NCBI GenBank assembly: GCA_035259145.1
Contig: DATFWQ010000128.1
Location: forward strand, 1-24,794
Source of the DNA: CF-161 sp035259145
GTDB lineage: Bacteria > Chloroflexota > Dormibacteria > Dormibacterales > Dormibacteraceae
Direction: 5' to 3'
DNA: 24,794 bases
Both the position numbers and the translations under genes were made by a program. The number at the start of each line of letters is the position of its first letter. The stretch's first letter is position 1. The notes beneath the pieces were generated by a model that saw only the letters and a program-made list of their open reading frames with translations, had not been told where the DNA came from and ran no database searches. Positions 1-8,586 of this stretch are shown here, piece after piece.

Positions 1-849
1 CAGGAGCTGGTTCAGCGTCTGCTCCCGCTCGTCGTGACCACCGCCCAGGCCGGCGCCTCGCTGGCGGCCCACGGCGTCGATCTCGTCCACGAAGACGATG
101 CAGGGGCTGTTCTTCTTGGCCTGGTCGAAGAGGTCGCGCACGCGGCTGGCACCGACGCCCACGAACATCTCCACGAACTCGGAGCCCGAGATGTTGAAGA
201 AGGGCACCCCGGCCTCGCCGGCCACGGCCTTGGAGAGCAGCGTCTTGCCGGTGCCGGGCGGGCCCACCATCAGCACCCCCTTCGGGATCCGAGCCCCCAA
301 CGCCACGAACTTCTCCGGGTACTTCAGGAACTCGACCACCTCGGTCAGCTCCTGCTTGGACTCGTCGACCCCGGCCACGTCGGCAAAGGTGACCTGGGGC
401 TTGTCACCGGCGATCATGCGGGCGCGGCTGCGCCCGAAGGACATGGCCTGGTTGTTGCCGCTCTGCGTCTGACGAAGGATGTAGTACATGAACCCGCCGA
501 TCAGAAGCAGGAAGATCAAGCTCGGCAGCAAGCTGGCGAGCAAGTAGCCTAACGTCCCGCCGCTCGATTGATACCTGACGTCCACGCCGTCCAGCGTCAG
601 CTGCTGGGCAAGCGTAGCCGTGTTCGAGGGCAGCTGCACGGCAAAGCGCTTGCCATCGCGGTCAAGTACAGTTGCGTCGGTCCCGTTGATCGTGACCGAT
701 GCGATCTTGCCCGCCTGCGCCCGGTTGACGAGATCTGAGTAGTTCAGCGCCGGTGCTTGCTGGCCACCCGAGATGGACCACGTAAGGATCAGTCCCCCGA
801 CCAGGACGACGAGCAACACGAGGTAGGTGAACGGCCGGTTCCGTCTCAT
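1..849 (-). CDS. ftsH: ATP-dependent zinc metalloprotease FtsH, N-terminal part (runs off left edge)
   Basis: Membrane-anchored AAA+ protease that degrades misfolded membrane proteins and some regulators. The 283 visible residues hold a first membrane segment at about 7-24, an extracytoplasmic domain, a second membrane segment at about 100-124 and the first half of the AAA+ domain. Walker A GPPGTGKT is at 196-203, the pore motif MFVG at 228-231 and Walker B IVFVDEID at 251-258, followed by GRQRGAGLGGGHDEREQT. The zinc-protease domain (HEXXH) lies outside the window. The ATG at 849 is chosen because it places the first membrane segment a few residues from the N-terminus, as is usual for FtsH; a purine-rich GGGCAGG precedes it. 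It sits downstream of the PAP2 gene on the same strand with about 215 bp between them, so it may have its own promoter. The family assignment is certain. Confidence 0.97.
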   Translation of the reverse strand, partial: MRRNRPFTYLVLLVVLVGGLILTWSISGGQQAPALNYSDLVNRAQAGKIASVTINGTDATVLDRDGKRFAVQLPSNTATLAQQLTLDGVDVRYQSSGGTLGYLLASLLPSLIFLLLIGGFMYYILRQTQSGNNQAMSFGRSRARMIAGDKPQVTFADVAGVDESKQELTEVVEFLKYPEKFVALGARIPKGVLMVGPPGTGKTLLSKAVAGEAGVPFFNISGSEFVEMFVGVGASRVRDLFDQAKKNSPCIVFVDEIDAVGRQRGAGLGGGHDEREQTLNQLL

Positions 850-984
850 CCTGCCCTACCCGCAACCTTCAGGGCACGTGGGCAAGGGCGCCGCGAGGGC
901 ACCGAGACACACCACTCTGATCCATCGAACCGGGCTCTTTGGGATCACCACGTCGTGCTGCTGAGAGCAACGCTCCTAACGAGG

Positions 985-1013
985 ATCATAGGTCGAAACC
1001 AGATCGGACGAAA
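985..1013 (-). promoter_or_regulatory. Weak candidate promoter for ftsH
   Basis: On the minus strand a good -10 hexamer TATGAT (990-985) lies 17 bp from a poor -35 TTTCGT (1013-1008), about 135 bp before the ftsH start. The rest of the 850-1064 gap shows no gene that I can support. Only the -10 is convincing. Confidence 0.3.
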
Positions 1014-1064
1014 TGACCGGGTGTCGCCGAGAGCAGCAGTGGTCGAATCTGGAAGGCCTGGTTG

Positions 1065-2213
1065 TCATCCAGATCGGGAGCGCGACGTGCTCGCCGCGAC
1101 CCTTGAGCTGGTGGTCAACGTGGCGGATCTCGACAGTGGGCGGGACGCCGTCAACCAGGCTGTGTCACGCCTCAGAGTGGACGATCGGTCATCGGCGGCG
1201 CCCGGCTCCGGTGAACCGCCGGTGGGCGCCAGCACCCTTGACAGGACACGCTCTGCCAGGAGATACGCGATCAGGCTGTAGACGATCCCTATCAGCACGT
1301 CGATCACGTAGTGCTCGCCCATATAGATGACAGCCAGCCATACCGACGCCACGTAGGGTAAGATCGCCAGTCCTCGCTTCCCGAAGTACCGCACGGCGAA
1401 CAACAACATCAAAGTCGGGTACGCGGCATGGACCGATGGGATTGCCGCCACCGGGTTGGGATTGAATGCCTGGTAGATGCCCGGAAGGCTTAGCCGCGCC
1501 GGGAAAGCCTTGAGGGTGTCGGCCAGGACCTGGTGCACCGGTGGGAGGTAGCTGTGCTGGGCAGCCAGCCAGGGCGGAGCTGCCGGGAACAGGACGTACG
1601 TGACGAGGGCCGCGTACGACAGCAAGACAAACGCCGCCATGAAGTTCTTGAATTGCGTGTAGCTGCGCAGCCACAGCAGCAAGGCGAAGCTGAGCGGGGT
1701 CACGAAATGCATGAAGTACACGACGGTGGCGACATAGTCGTAAACGTGCGGGGAGCCTGGGTGATAGAACCAGCTTTGCAGCGCCACTGTAGGCACGGTG
1801 GAGAACACAAGAGAATCGGTCCGGATTGAAAAAAGATAGTGCACGTGGGCGCCGAGAATCGGAGCCATGCCGCGGAGGAATTCGTAAGAGAACAACAAGA
1901 GCAGAAAGGGAACCCAGTCCATCAGATAGCGCCGCGCTCGACCCATCAACAGCACTGGAAGAAGGAGGATGAAGAAGTAGCGGTCGGGCTCGATCCCAAC
2001 ACCGAGGACGATGAGTGCCACCGTCAGCACCGTGATGTAGAGGCCGAAAACGATGAAGACGACCGAGCCGTTCGACCACGTTGTCCTCAAGCGCTCGCCA
2101 GCTCGCGTCGACACTCCAGCCAACTCAAACAGCGGCGTCTTACAGCTTGCTGGGAAGAGCCTGTGAATTTGCTGAGCAAGCGCAAAAGCTGCGTTCAGAA
2201 GGCCGCGCGGCAC
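1065..2213 (-). CDS. PAP2 superfamily membrane phosphatase (PAP2_3/Aur1-like)
   Basis: Polytopic membrane protein of up to 382 residues with about six hydrophobic segments between residues 50 and 325. Two phosphatase motifs are visible: PSVH at 259-262, following FNPNPVAAI, and HYVID at 301-305 with G309. These match the second and third motifs of PAP2 enzymes, which use two histidines and an aspartate to cleave phosphoesters or pyrophosphates at the membrane. The classical first motif KX6RP is not evident, as is usual in the PAP2_3/inositolphosphotransferase-like branch, so it could be a lipid phosphate phosphatase or a head-group transferase. The substrate cannot be told. The most upstream start is GTG at 2213 without a clear ribosome site; GTG at 2114 is an alternative just before the first membrane segment. 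The last 45 residues are Ser/Arg/Thr-rich and look like a disordered tail. Confidence 0.85.
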   Translation of the reverse strand: MPRGLLNAAFALAQQIHRLFPASCKTPLFELAGVSTRAGERLRTTWSNGSVVFIVFGLYITVLTVALIVLGVGIEPDRYFFILLLPVLLMGRARRYLMDWVPFLLLLFSYEFLRGMAPILGAHVHYLFSIRTDSLVFSTVPTVALQSWFYHPGSPHVYDYVATVVYFMHFVTPLSFALLLWLRSYTQFKNFMAAFVLLSYAALVTYVLFPAAPPWLAAQHSYLPPVHQVLADTLKAFPARLSLPGIYQAFNPNPVAAIPSVHAAYPTLMLLFAVRYFGKRGLAILPYVASVWLAVIYMGEHYVIDVLIGIVYSLIAYLLAERVLSRVLAPTGGSPEPGAADDRSSTLRRDTAWLTASRPLSRSATLTTSSRVAASTSRSRSG

Positions 2214-2228
2214 GCACTGAGCACGAGG

Positions 2229-2257
2229 TTGTCAAACAAATCCTGCGAGCGCATGAT
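2229..2257 (+). promoter_or_regulatory. Candidate promoter for the Tat molybdenum hydroxylase operon
   Basis: TTGTCA (2229-2234, 5 of 6 to the sigma-70 -35 consensus), a 17-bp spacer and CATGAT (2252-2257, 4 of 6). Transcription would start near 2264, leaving a leader of about 30 nt that carries the Shine-Dalgarno GGGAGG at 2281-2286. The site lies in the 80-bp gap between the divergent PAP2 gene and this operon. Confidence 0.45.
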
Positions 2258-2293
2258 CTGGTCAACACCGTCACTACGAGGGGAGGAAATGCG

Positions 2294-2974
2294 ATGGACG
2301 ACACTGATGGGCGGTCCAATGGCGAGGGGCCAGTCCCGGACAGGCCCCTGACTGACCGCACCGAAGCCGGCCAGAGCCCGAATCGATCCCGTCGGGCAGC
2401 GATCGGCGCCGGCGGAGCGGCGGCCGCCGTGGTCGCGCTGGGCGCCGGCGCCTATCTGGCTGAGCGCGCCGGGCTGCTTCCGGGCGGCGGCCTCACCATC
2501 AAGGTGAACGGCAAGGACCACGCTGTTCAGGCTGATCCGGACACACCACTCCTCTACGTGCTCCGCAACGAAGTAGGCCTCCAGGGCCTCCGCTTCGGCT
2601 GCGGACTTGCTCAGTGTGGCTCGTGCACAGTCCAGCTGGACGGCAGGGCAGTCCGGTCCTGTCAGACCAGGGTCAGCGCGGTTGCCGGTCGGGCCGTCAC
2701 CACGCTCGAGGGACTGGGCACGATAGCCCACCCGCACCCGCTGCAGAGGGCCTTCATCGACCAGCAGGCAGCGCAATGTGGCTACTGCATCCCGGGCATG
2801 ATCATGGAGGCGGAAGCATTCCTCCGGTCCAAGCCGAAGCCGACTGCGGCCGAGATCAAGACCGCCCTCGGCGGTCATCTGTGCCGCTGCGGCACCCACT
2901 ATCGCATAGTGCGAGCGGTGCAGGCCGCGGCGGGGACCCTGCAGGCCGGAGCCGGGGCGCAACAGGGAGGATGA
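2294..2974 (+). CDS. Tat-targeted (2Fe-2S) small subunit of a molybdenum hydroxylase (IorA/NicA/PaoA-like)
   Basis: Electron-transfer subunit of a xanthine oxidase-family enzyme; it carries two [2Fe-2S] clusters that pass electrons from the molybdenum site. The plant-type ferredoxin domain has Cys103, Cys108, Cys111 and Cys123. The second, all-helical cluster domain has Cys162, Cys165, Cys197 and Cys199 (QCGYCIPGM and LCRCG). Before these domains is an N-terminal segment RSRRAAIG at 31-38 followed by about 20 hydrophobic residues, which looks like a twin-arginine signal or signal anchor. The ATG at 2294 is chosen because GGGAGG lies 7 nt upstream; in-frame starts further up would read through the promoter. 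The catalytic subunit follows directly with coupled translation. Among the family, Tat segments on this subunit are known for periplasmic aldehyde oxidoreductase. The substrate is unknown. Confidence 0.9.
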   Translation: MDDTDGRSNGEGPVPDRPLTDRTEAGQSPNRSRRAAIGAGGAAAAVVALGAGAYLAERAGLLPGGGLTIKVNGKDHAVQADPDTPLLYVLRNEVGLQGLRFGCGLAQCGSCTVQLDGRAVRSCQTRVSAVAGRAVTTLEGLGTIAHPHPLQRAFIDQQAAQCGYCIPGMIMEAEAFLRSKPKPTAAEIKTALGGHLCRCGTHYRIVRAVQAAAGTLQAGAGAQQGG

Positions 2975-2976
2975 CG

Positions 2977-5313
2977 ATGGCCGAGCTCAGACACCTCACC
3001 CCGACACGCCGCGCCTTCATGAAAGCGGCCGGCGGTCTTGTGGTGGGGATCAGCCTCCCTGCCTACGTGGGCCAGCTACCGACCGCCGCAGCTGCACCCA
3101 CGCCTGGGACAGCCCCGTTTGGTCCCTTGACCGTCCCGGTGGACCAGCTCGATTCCTGGCTCGAGGTCGCCAAGACCGGCACCGTCACGATCTTCACCGG
3201 CAAGGTGGAGCTCGGCACAGGGACCCTGACGGCCACCAGGCAGATCGTCGCCGAAGAGCTGGACATCGCCTTCTCAGCGACCGAGATCGTCCAGGCAATC
3301 ACTGGCATGACCGTCGATCAGGGAGTTACTGCGGGCAGCCAGACTATGCGCACGCAGTGGGCTACCGGACTCCGCATCGCAGCCGCGTCGGCGAGGCAGG
3401 CCCTGCTCGGAATGGCGGCGACAAAGCTCTCTGTTACCGCTGACAAGTTGAGGGTCCAGAACGGTGTGGTCAGCGTGCAGGGTGACAGCAGCAAGTCGGT
3501 GTCCTACGCCGAACTGGTCGGCGGAGGCAAGATAAGTGCTCAGCTGTCCCGGACTGCCAAGCCGAAGGACGCGAGCACCTACCAGGTGGTGGGCCAGTCG
3601 ATCCCCAGGGAAGACATCCCGGCCAAGGTGACCGGCGTGTTCACGTTCGTTCAGGACGTGAGGCTGCCCGGAATGCTGCACGGGCGGATCGTGCGGCCGA
3701 CACGCCCCTCACCGCTCACCACCAGCCCCACGGCAATGGCGAGGGTGATCACAGGCACACTCGCCAATGCCACTCTCGGAAGCGTGGACGAGTCCTCTAT
3801 TGCCCATCTAAAGGGAATCGTCAAGGTCGTCACAAAGAGCAACTTTGTGGGCGTGGTCGCGGATCGTGAGGAACAGGCGATCGCGGCGGCGCAAGCACTC
3901 AAGGTGACATGGAACGACCCGGCCACCCTCCCCGATCAGTCGACGCTGTTTGACACCATCCAGACGGCGAAAGTGAACAACACGCGCGTGATCGCAAACG
4001 CCGGCGACGTGGAGTCCGCCCTGGGCTCCGCCGCCAAAGTGCTCCAGGCCGTGTACACGCACCCCTACCAGATGCATGGGTCGATCGGACCATCGTGCGC
4101 AGTTGCCCACGTTCACGATGGCCTGGCCGAGGTCTGGTCCGGGACTCAGTCCGTGTACGCGCTTCGGACGACACTGGCGACCCTGTTGAGCATCGACCAG
4201 GCGAACATTCGTGTGAATTACGTCGAGGGCTCTGGTTGCTACGGGATCAACGGCGCCGACGACGTGTCGTTGAGCGCAGCGCTGATGTCCCAGGCGACCG
4301 GCAGGCCGGTGCGTGTGCAGTACATGCGCGCCGACGAGATGTCCTGGGAGAATTACGGCAATGCGATGGTCATGAGCCTCAAGGCCGGACTCGACGCCGG
4401 CGGCAAGATCGTCGGTTGGGACTTTCAGAACTGGAGCGCGAACCGCGGCGGCCGTCCGGCACCACCGGGCAACGTTCCGGCGGGAGTCCTGGCCGGGTTC
4501 CCAGAAGCACCACCGCCGGCCTCCCCGCCTCCCTCCCCGCCCCTGGGCGACGACGGCTCCAACTCGCTGCCCTGGTACACGTTTCCCAGCCAGCGCGTCC
4601 GCTCCTACGGCGTCTACCAACCGTGGCTTTTCACAGGGCCGCTGCGTTCGCCGGCCCGGCTTCAGAACACGTTCGCCATGGAGTCCTTCATGGACGAGCT
4701 TGCCGCCGCGGCGGGCGCCGACCCGGTCGCCTTCAGGCTTCTTCACACCAACGACTTCCGGCTCACCGACGTGATCAATGCCGCCGCAAGGAGGGCGAAC
4801 TGGCAGCCGCGGCCGTCGCCCGCCCCCGCGCAAAGCGGGACCACCAGGATCGGTCGTGGCATCGCCGCCACGCGCTACGAAGGCAGCTCTTCATGGGTTG
4901 CGGCGGTGATCACGCTCACCATCGACACCACCTCAGGCGTGGTCAGGCCGACGCAGGTGGTGGCGTCGCAGGACTGTGGGGTCGTCATCAATCCCGACGG
5001 CTGCAGGGCCCAGATCGAAGGCAACATCGTGCAAGGACTGAGCCGATCGCTGAAGGAGGAGGTCAAGTTCGACCGTTCGGGAGTGCTCAGCGTGGATTGG
5101 GCTTCCTACCCCATCATCACGTTCAACGAGCTCCCGGACGACATTCGCATCGAGCTGGTCAACCGGCCCAACCTGCCCGCGCTGGGTGTGGGAGAGGCGG
5201 TGATCTCGGTCATCGGAGGCGCCATCGGCAACGCGATCTTCGACGCCACAGGTAAACGCCTGCGTCAGCTTCCCTTCACAGCAGAGCGGGTCAAGGCGGC
5301 TCTCCAGACCTGA
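2977..5313 (+). CDS. Tat-exported molybdopterin-binding catalytic subunit (isoquinoline 1-oxidoreductase/nicotinate dehydrogenase B-like)
   Basis: Catalytic subunit of a xanthine oxidase-family molybdenum hydroxylase, 778 residues, a normal length for the IorB type. A canonical twin-arginine motif TRRAFMK is at 10-16, followed by a hydrophobic stretch, so the enzyme should act outside the cytoplasmic membrane. Family features include GSGCYGINGADDV in the molybdopterin-binding part and the C-terminal GVGE with catalytic Glu740, followed by the conserved GNAIFDATGKR. ATG 2977 is preferred to ATG 2971, because GGGAGG directly abuts 2971 but lies 6 nt before 2977. The small-subunit stop (2972-2974) falls between the two. 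A proline-rich insert lies at about 4498-4560. No cytochrome c domain or FAD subunit is linked, so electrons must leave by an unidentified carrier. Substrates in the family are N-heterocycles or aldehydes; which one applies here cannot be read. Confidence 0.92.
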   Translation: MAELRHLTPTRRAFMKAAGGLVVGISLPAYVGQLPTAAAAPTPGTAPFGPLTVPVDQLDSWLEVAKTGTVTIFTGKVELGTGTLTATRQIVAEELDIAFSATEIVQAITGMTVDQGVTAGSQTMRTQWATGLRIAAASARQALLGMAATKLSVTADKLRVQNGVVSVQGDSSKSVSYAELVGGGKISAQLSRTAKPKDASTYQVVGQSIPREDIPAKVTGVFTFVQDVRLPGMLHGRIVRPTRPSPLTTSPTAMARVITGTLANATLGSVDESSIAHLKGIVKVVTKSNFVGVVADREEQAIAAAQALKVTWNDPATLPDQSTLFDTIQTAKVNNTRVIANAGDVESALGSAAKVLQAVYTHPYQMHGSIGPSCAVAHVHDGLAEVWSGTQSVYALRTTLATLLSIDQANIRVNYVEGSGCYGINGADDVSLSAALMSQATGRPVRVQYMRADEMSWENYGNAMVMSLKAGLDAGGKIVGWDFQNWSANRGGRPAPPGNVPAGVLAGFPEAPPPASPPPSPPLGDDGSNSLPWYTFPSQRVRSYGVYQPWLFTGPLRSPARLQNTFAMESFMDELAAAAGADPVAFRLLHTNDFRLTDVINAAARRANWQPRPSPAPAQSGTTRIGRGIAATRYEGSSSWVAAVITLTIDTTSGVVRPTQVVASQDCGVVINPDGCRAQIEGNIVQGLSRSLKEEVKFDRSGVLSVDWASYPIITFNELPDDIRIELVNRPNLPALGVGEAVISVIGGAIGNAIFDATGKRLRQLPFTAERVKAALQT

Positions 5314-5319
5314 CTCGAT

Positions 5320-6093
5320 CTACACCTGGGTGCGGGCCATCACCACGAGGGCCCGCATCCAGCGCCTGTCCTGCGTCGGATCATCCGGAACGGGCTCCTC
5401 CGCCCACCGCGCCACCTGAGACGACGCACGTGGGTACGGCTCCTCAAAAGCTCCTGCGAGGGCCACCATGAGCGCGCGCAGCGTGGTTCTGATCGCCCCC
5501 ACGTCGAGGAGCTGGGCCAGCCACCTGGCGGCGCGCTCGTCCACGTCGCCCAGTGGCCGGCTGAAGGGCGGGAAGTTGTCCATGTAGACCTTCGCGTAAT
5601 CCAGCGTGGCGGCGAGATCGAGCCCGGCCAGAGGTACCAGGCCGCTCGCGAGCGCCTCCAGATACAGCAGGCCGTCATCCGTGGCTGCCCAGTTCGTGTC
5701 GTCCTGAGCTTCCTCTTCGTGAATTCGCTGGTCCAGCTCGGCCATGGCCTGGGCGAAGTCCTCGCGCACGATCCTGGTCGACACTGCTGCCCAGTAGAGG
5801 AGAGGCCGTTCCAGCGAGCGTGCCCCGGACCCGGGATCCGTCTCGGCGGCAATCGCATTGATCAGCTCCAGCGTGGCCGAGGGCGCGCCGGCAGCCAGCG
5901 CGTCCGCCACCTCGTCGATGCGCCCTTGCAGCTCGCCGTCAAGCGCTTGCTCGAAGAAGCTCTTCAGGCGGTCTGCGGCGACGGGACTGGCAACCGCATC
6001 GAAGCTCACTCTGGATAGTTTCTGCGGTTTGCGCGCCAACCGCCGAACGGCGGGCCTCGGGTTCTGCGGACCGCGAGTTAACCGCGGCTCCAT
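5320..6093 (-). CDS. Hypothetical protein, mostly helical, last gene of the tcu-like operon
   Basis: I do not recognise this 257-residue protein. It appears soluble and largely alpha-helical, acidic, with no signal peptide, no membrane segment and no cysteine cluster. A stretch around residues 28-75 is rich in Ala, Glu and Asp. The ATG at 6093 lies inside the end of the aminotransferase gene (overlap 16 nt) and has no clear ribosome site, so translation may be coupled; GTG at 6009 is an alternative start. The overlap and shared strand make it the fourth gene of the tcuA-tcuB-aminotransferase operon. It converges on the Tat molybdenum hydroxylase operon with only 6 bp between stop codons. The reading frame is supported by its length and its position, not by homology. 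Confidence 0.7.
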   Translation of the reverse strand: MEPRLTRGPQNPRPAVRRLARKPQKLSRVSFDAVASPVAADRLKSFFEQALDGELQGRIDEVADALAAGAPSATLELINAIAAETDPGSGARSLERPLLYWAAVSTRIVREDFAQAMAELDQRIHEEEAQDDTNWAATDDGLLYLEALASGLVPLAGLDLAATLDYAKVYMDNFPPFSRPLGDVDERAARWLAQLLDVGAIRTTLRALMVALAGAFEEPYPRASSQVARWAEEPVPDDPTQDRRWMRALVVMARTQV

Positions 6094-7442
6094 AGCTGCT
6101 GCAGAACGTTGTCGGCGGCTGCGACGAACGCCTTCAGCTCGGCGTCGCCCATCGGGGTGCAGAGTGCGCCCAATCCGCGGCCGGCCGTGAGCACACCGTG
6201 ATTCAGCATCCCGAGAAAGAACCGATGTGTCAGGCGCGGATCGGACCCGCGCCGCACCGACCGATAGTCGGACAGCTCTCGAGCCGTGAAGTGCACATTG
6301 AACAGCGAGCCGAGGCCCGTCACCTGGGCCTGGGCGCGGTGGTCGGCGAAGAGCTCTTCGAGCTGGCCGCGCAGCCAGTCGCCCTGCCGGTCGAGCCGCT
6401 CGAAGACCTCGGGGGTCAGCTCCCGCATCGCAGCCAGACCTGCTGCTACCCCAAGTGGATGGCCATTGTAGGTGCCGCCGTGTGGCATTGATGGCTCACG
6501 GTCAGGATCGAGCAGCTCCATGATGTCGCGCCGCCCACCGAAGGCGGCTACCGGCAGCCCGCCTCCGATGATCTTGCCGAGGGTGGTCAGGTCCGGCCGG
6601 ACGCCGTACAGACCTTGAAGACCAGCTGTCCCAACCCGGAAGGAGATGACCTCGTCGAAGATCAGCACCATGCCCAGCTCTTCGGTCAGCCGTCGCAGCC
6701 CCTGCAGTAACTCCGGGCGGGCTGGGATCAGGCCCGCTGCGCTCATCAGCGGGTCGATGATGACGCCTGCCACGTGGTGCCGGTTGCTGCGCAGGATGGC
6801 AGCAGAGGCGGAGAGGTCGTTGTAGGGCAGAACCACCGTGTCAGCAAGGACCGGAGCCGGGATGCCTGGACCCTCGGCGACGGGAAGCGGTGCGTCATCC
6901 GGCCCCGCCCCTTCCAGGCCCGGTGCCACGCTTACCTCGGCCGCGTCGTGGGTGCCGTGGTAGCAGCCCTCGAATCGGGCGATGGCACGGCGGCCCGTGA
7001 ACGCCCTGGCCAGCCGCATCGCGTACATGGTCGCCTCGGTTCCGGAGTTGGCGAAGTGGACGAGCTCTAGCCCGGGCACCCGCTCACACAGCTCGCGCGC
7101 CAGCGCGATCTCATTCTCGTTCGCCGCCGCGAACGCGGTGCCTCGAGCGAGCTGGTCCTCGATGGCCGCGACGACCGCGGGGTGACGGTGTCCCAGGATC
7201 AGCGCGGTGTAGTTGCCGATGAAGTCCAGGCGCTCCGTGCCGTCTGCGTCCCAGATACGGGGGCCGTCGCCCCGGCTGGCATAAAGCGGGTGGGGCGCGA
7301 AGTGAACGGTCGTGCGGGTGACGCCGCCGGCGATGTAGCGTCGCGCCTCCTGGTAAAGGCGCGCGGAAGCGGGCGTGCTGCACTCATAAGTCTCGTCGAT
7401 GGGCCGTGCGGTCGTGTCGGTCATGACCTGTCCAGCTTGCAC
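6078..7442 (-). CDS. Class III PLP-dependent aminotransferase (glutamate-1-semialdehyde aminomutase-like)
   Basis: PLP enzyme of aminotransferase fold type I, class III, about 454 residues. Visible landmarks are the cofactor-ring region HFANSGTEATMYAMRLAR, GCYHGTHD, the PLP-binding aspartate in LIFDEVISFR (Asp263) and the Schiff-base lysine in LGKIIGGGLP (Lys290), then GGTYNGHPL. The whole resembles HemL, but many aspartate-aminotransferase-family relatives with this look act on other amino or keto acids. Its place in a tcuAB-like operon rather than with haem genes argues against a housekeeping HemL role. The GTG at 7442 is chosen because AAGGAG stands 7 nt upstream; ATG 7424, six codons later, lacks such a site. 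It starts 37 nt after tcuB and ends overlapping the next gene. Confidence 0.88.
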   Translation of the reverse strand: MQAGQVMTDTTARPIDETYECSTPASARLYQEARRYIAGGVTRTTVHFAPHPLYASRGDGPRIWDADGTERLDFIGNYTALILGHRHPAVVAAIEDQLARGTAFAAANENEIALARELCERVPGLELVHFANSGTEATMYAMRLARAFTGRRAIARFEGCYHGTHDAAEVSVAPGLEGAGPDDAPLPVAEGPGIPAPVLADTVVLPYNDLSASAAILRSNRHHVAGVIIDPLMSAAGLIPARPELLQGLRRLTEELGMVLIFDEVISFRVGTAGLQGLYGVRPDLTTLGKIIGGGLPVAAFGGRRDIMELLDPDREPSMPHGGTYNGHPLGVAAGLAAMRELTPEVFERLDRQGDWLRGQLEELFADHRAQAQVTGLGSLFNVHFTARELSDYRSVRRGSDPRLTHRFFLGMLNHGVLTAGRGLGALCTPMGDAELKAFVAAADNVLQQLWSRG

Positions 7443-7479
7443 CCTATCGCTCCTTTTCCGGAAACAGGGCGCCGGCGGT

Positions 7480-8586
7480 TCAGCGCGCCTCCGCCCGGTC
7501 GCGCAGCAGCGCCGCGAATCGGTGCACGGCGTGCACGAACTTGCCATAGGGCGCCGTCGCGAAGAGGCCGCCGACCGCTCCCAGGTGCGCCACCAGCAGG
7601 GGGCCCATCGCCGGCGTCGCCCGCATGACCAGAAGCAGCAGACCCGTGACGGCTACCGACTCGACGAGGACCAGGAAGGCCACGTCCAGCGCCCGAAAAC
7701 CCGGCCCCCTCAGGTCATGGGCTGCGGCCGGCTCTCGCCGCTTCATCAGCAGCAGTCCGCCCGCCCCGGCCATCACCAACAGCCCACCGGCGATCCCCAG
7801 GAGGACCGGTGCACTGAGAATCGGGTATGGCGGGATCAAGCCAAGCACGTCCTGTTCGAAGGCGGCCACGACAGTGGCCGCGAAGGCCAGCGCGAACCCC
7901 GCAACCAGTACGTGGTGATGCGCCAGCCTGGCCTGGGCCGGCCGCAACGGATCGGGGTAGTGGCAGCCGCCTCCCCCACCCCTCAAATAGCGGAGTTTCG
8001 CGGCGTCGCTCAGCGCCCCCGCCCAGAGGTGCAGGTCCAGCAGCTGCCGGCGGCTGCCGCCTGCGTCGCGCCAGAGCCGGTAGAACCCACCGGCCAGCAG
8101 CGTGAGGGCTGCTGCCGACAGGATCATCGCCACCGCCACCATCACCTCGTAGGCGATCAGCCGGTAGAACGCGCCGGGCCCGGTCTGCACCGCCACAAGG
8201 CCCCCAACACCTGCCCTGACGACGATTGCCACCAGGACCAGCACTGCAACGATCAGCGACGCCCCCGCTGCCGCGTGGCGAGGATGGTCGAAGAGACGTG
8301 CGAAGGCTCCCGGCCAGGCGTATCGCCGGTAGGACTCGAGGCGGCCCCGGCTCAGGAGCGCAGGCACGTTGACCGCGAACTCGTGAGGCGGCGCGTACAT
8401 GCAGGCCTGGTAGCAGGCTCTGCAGTCGTGGCAGAGGTTGGCCAGCAACGCCACGTCTCCCTCCCGTAAGACCGAGCGCCGCTCCAGTGCCGGAAAGACC
8501 GCACAGTACCCCTCGCAGTATCGGCAGGCGTTGCAGATCGTGAGCTGTCGGTTGGCCTCGTCGAGCAGTTCAGGCAGCCCTGGCAT
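7480..8586 (-). CDS. tcuB: TcuB-like tricarballylate-utilisation Fe-S/membrane protein
   Basis: Protein of 368 residues with an N-terminal double 4Fe-4S ferredoxin domain and about six membrane segments. The clusters are ligated by Cys18/21/24/28 (CNACRYCEGYC) and Cys52/55/58/62 (CHDCRACYQAC). The membrane part carries the GGGGCHYP segment and the His pair in RLAHHHVLV typical of TcuB/CitB, plausibly haem ligands. In Salmonella, TcuB reoxidises the flavin of tricarballylate dehydrogenase TcuA and passes electrons to the quinone pool; the same role is inferred here from the adjacent tcuA. The ATG at 8586 lies 17 nt inside the end of tcuA and is preceded by AGGAGG, so the two are translationally coupled. 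The substrate could be a tricarboxylate other than tricarballylate. No TcuC transporter or TcuR regulator is in the window. Confidence 0.9.
   Translation of the reverse strand: MPGLPELLDEANRQLTICNACRYCEGYCAVFPALERRSVLREGDVALLANLCHDCRACYQACMYAPPHEFAVNVPALLSRGRLESYRRYAWPGAFARLFDHPRHAAAGASLIVAVLVLVAIVVRAGVGGLVAVQTGPGAFYRLIAYEVMVAVAMILSAAALTLLAGGFYRLWRDAGGSRRQLLDLHLWAGALSDAAKLRYLRGGGGGCHYPDPLRPAQARLAHHHVLVAGFALAFAATVVAAFEQDVLGLIPPYPILSAPVLLGIAGGLLVMAGAGGLLLMKRREPAAAHDLRGPGFRALDVAFLVLVESVAVTGLLLLVMRATPAMGPLLVAHLGAVGGLFATAPYGKFVHAVHRFAALLRDRAEAR

Noticed and set aside
2230..2235. Perfect TTGACA on the minus strand before the PAP2 gene
   Set aside because: No AT-rich -10 lies 16-18 bp downstream; the hexamer overlaps the plus-strand TTGTCA that does have a partner.
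3808..4833. 341-codon minus-strand frame opposite the molybdenum hydroxylase
   Set aside because: Antisense to conserved active-site regions and without any recognisable family.
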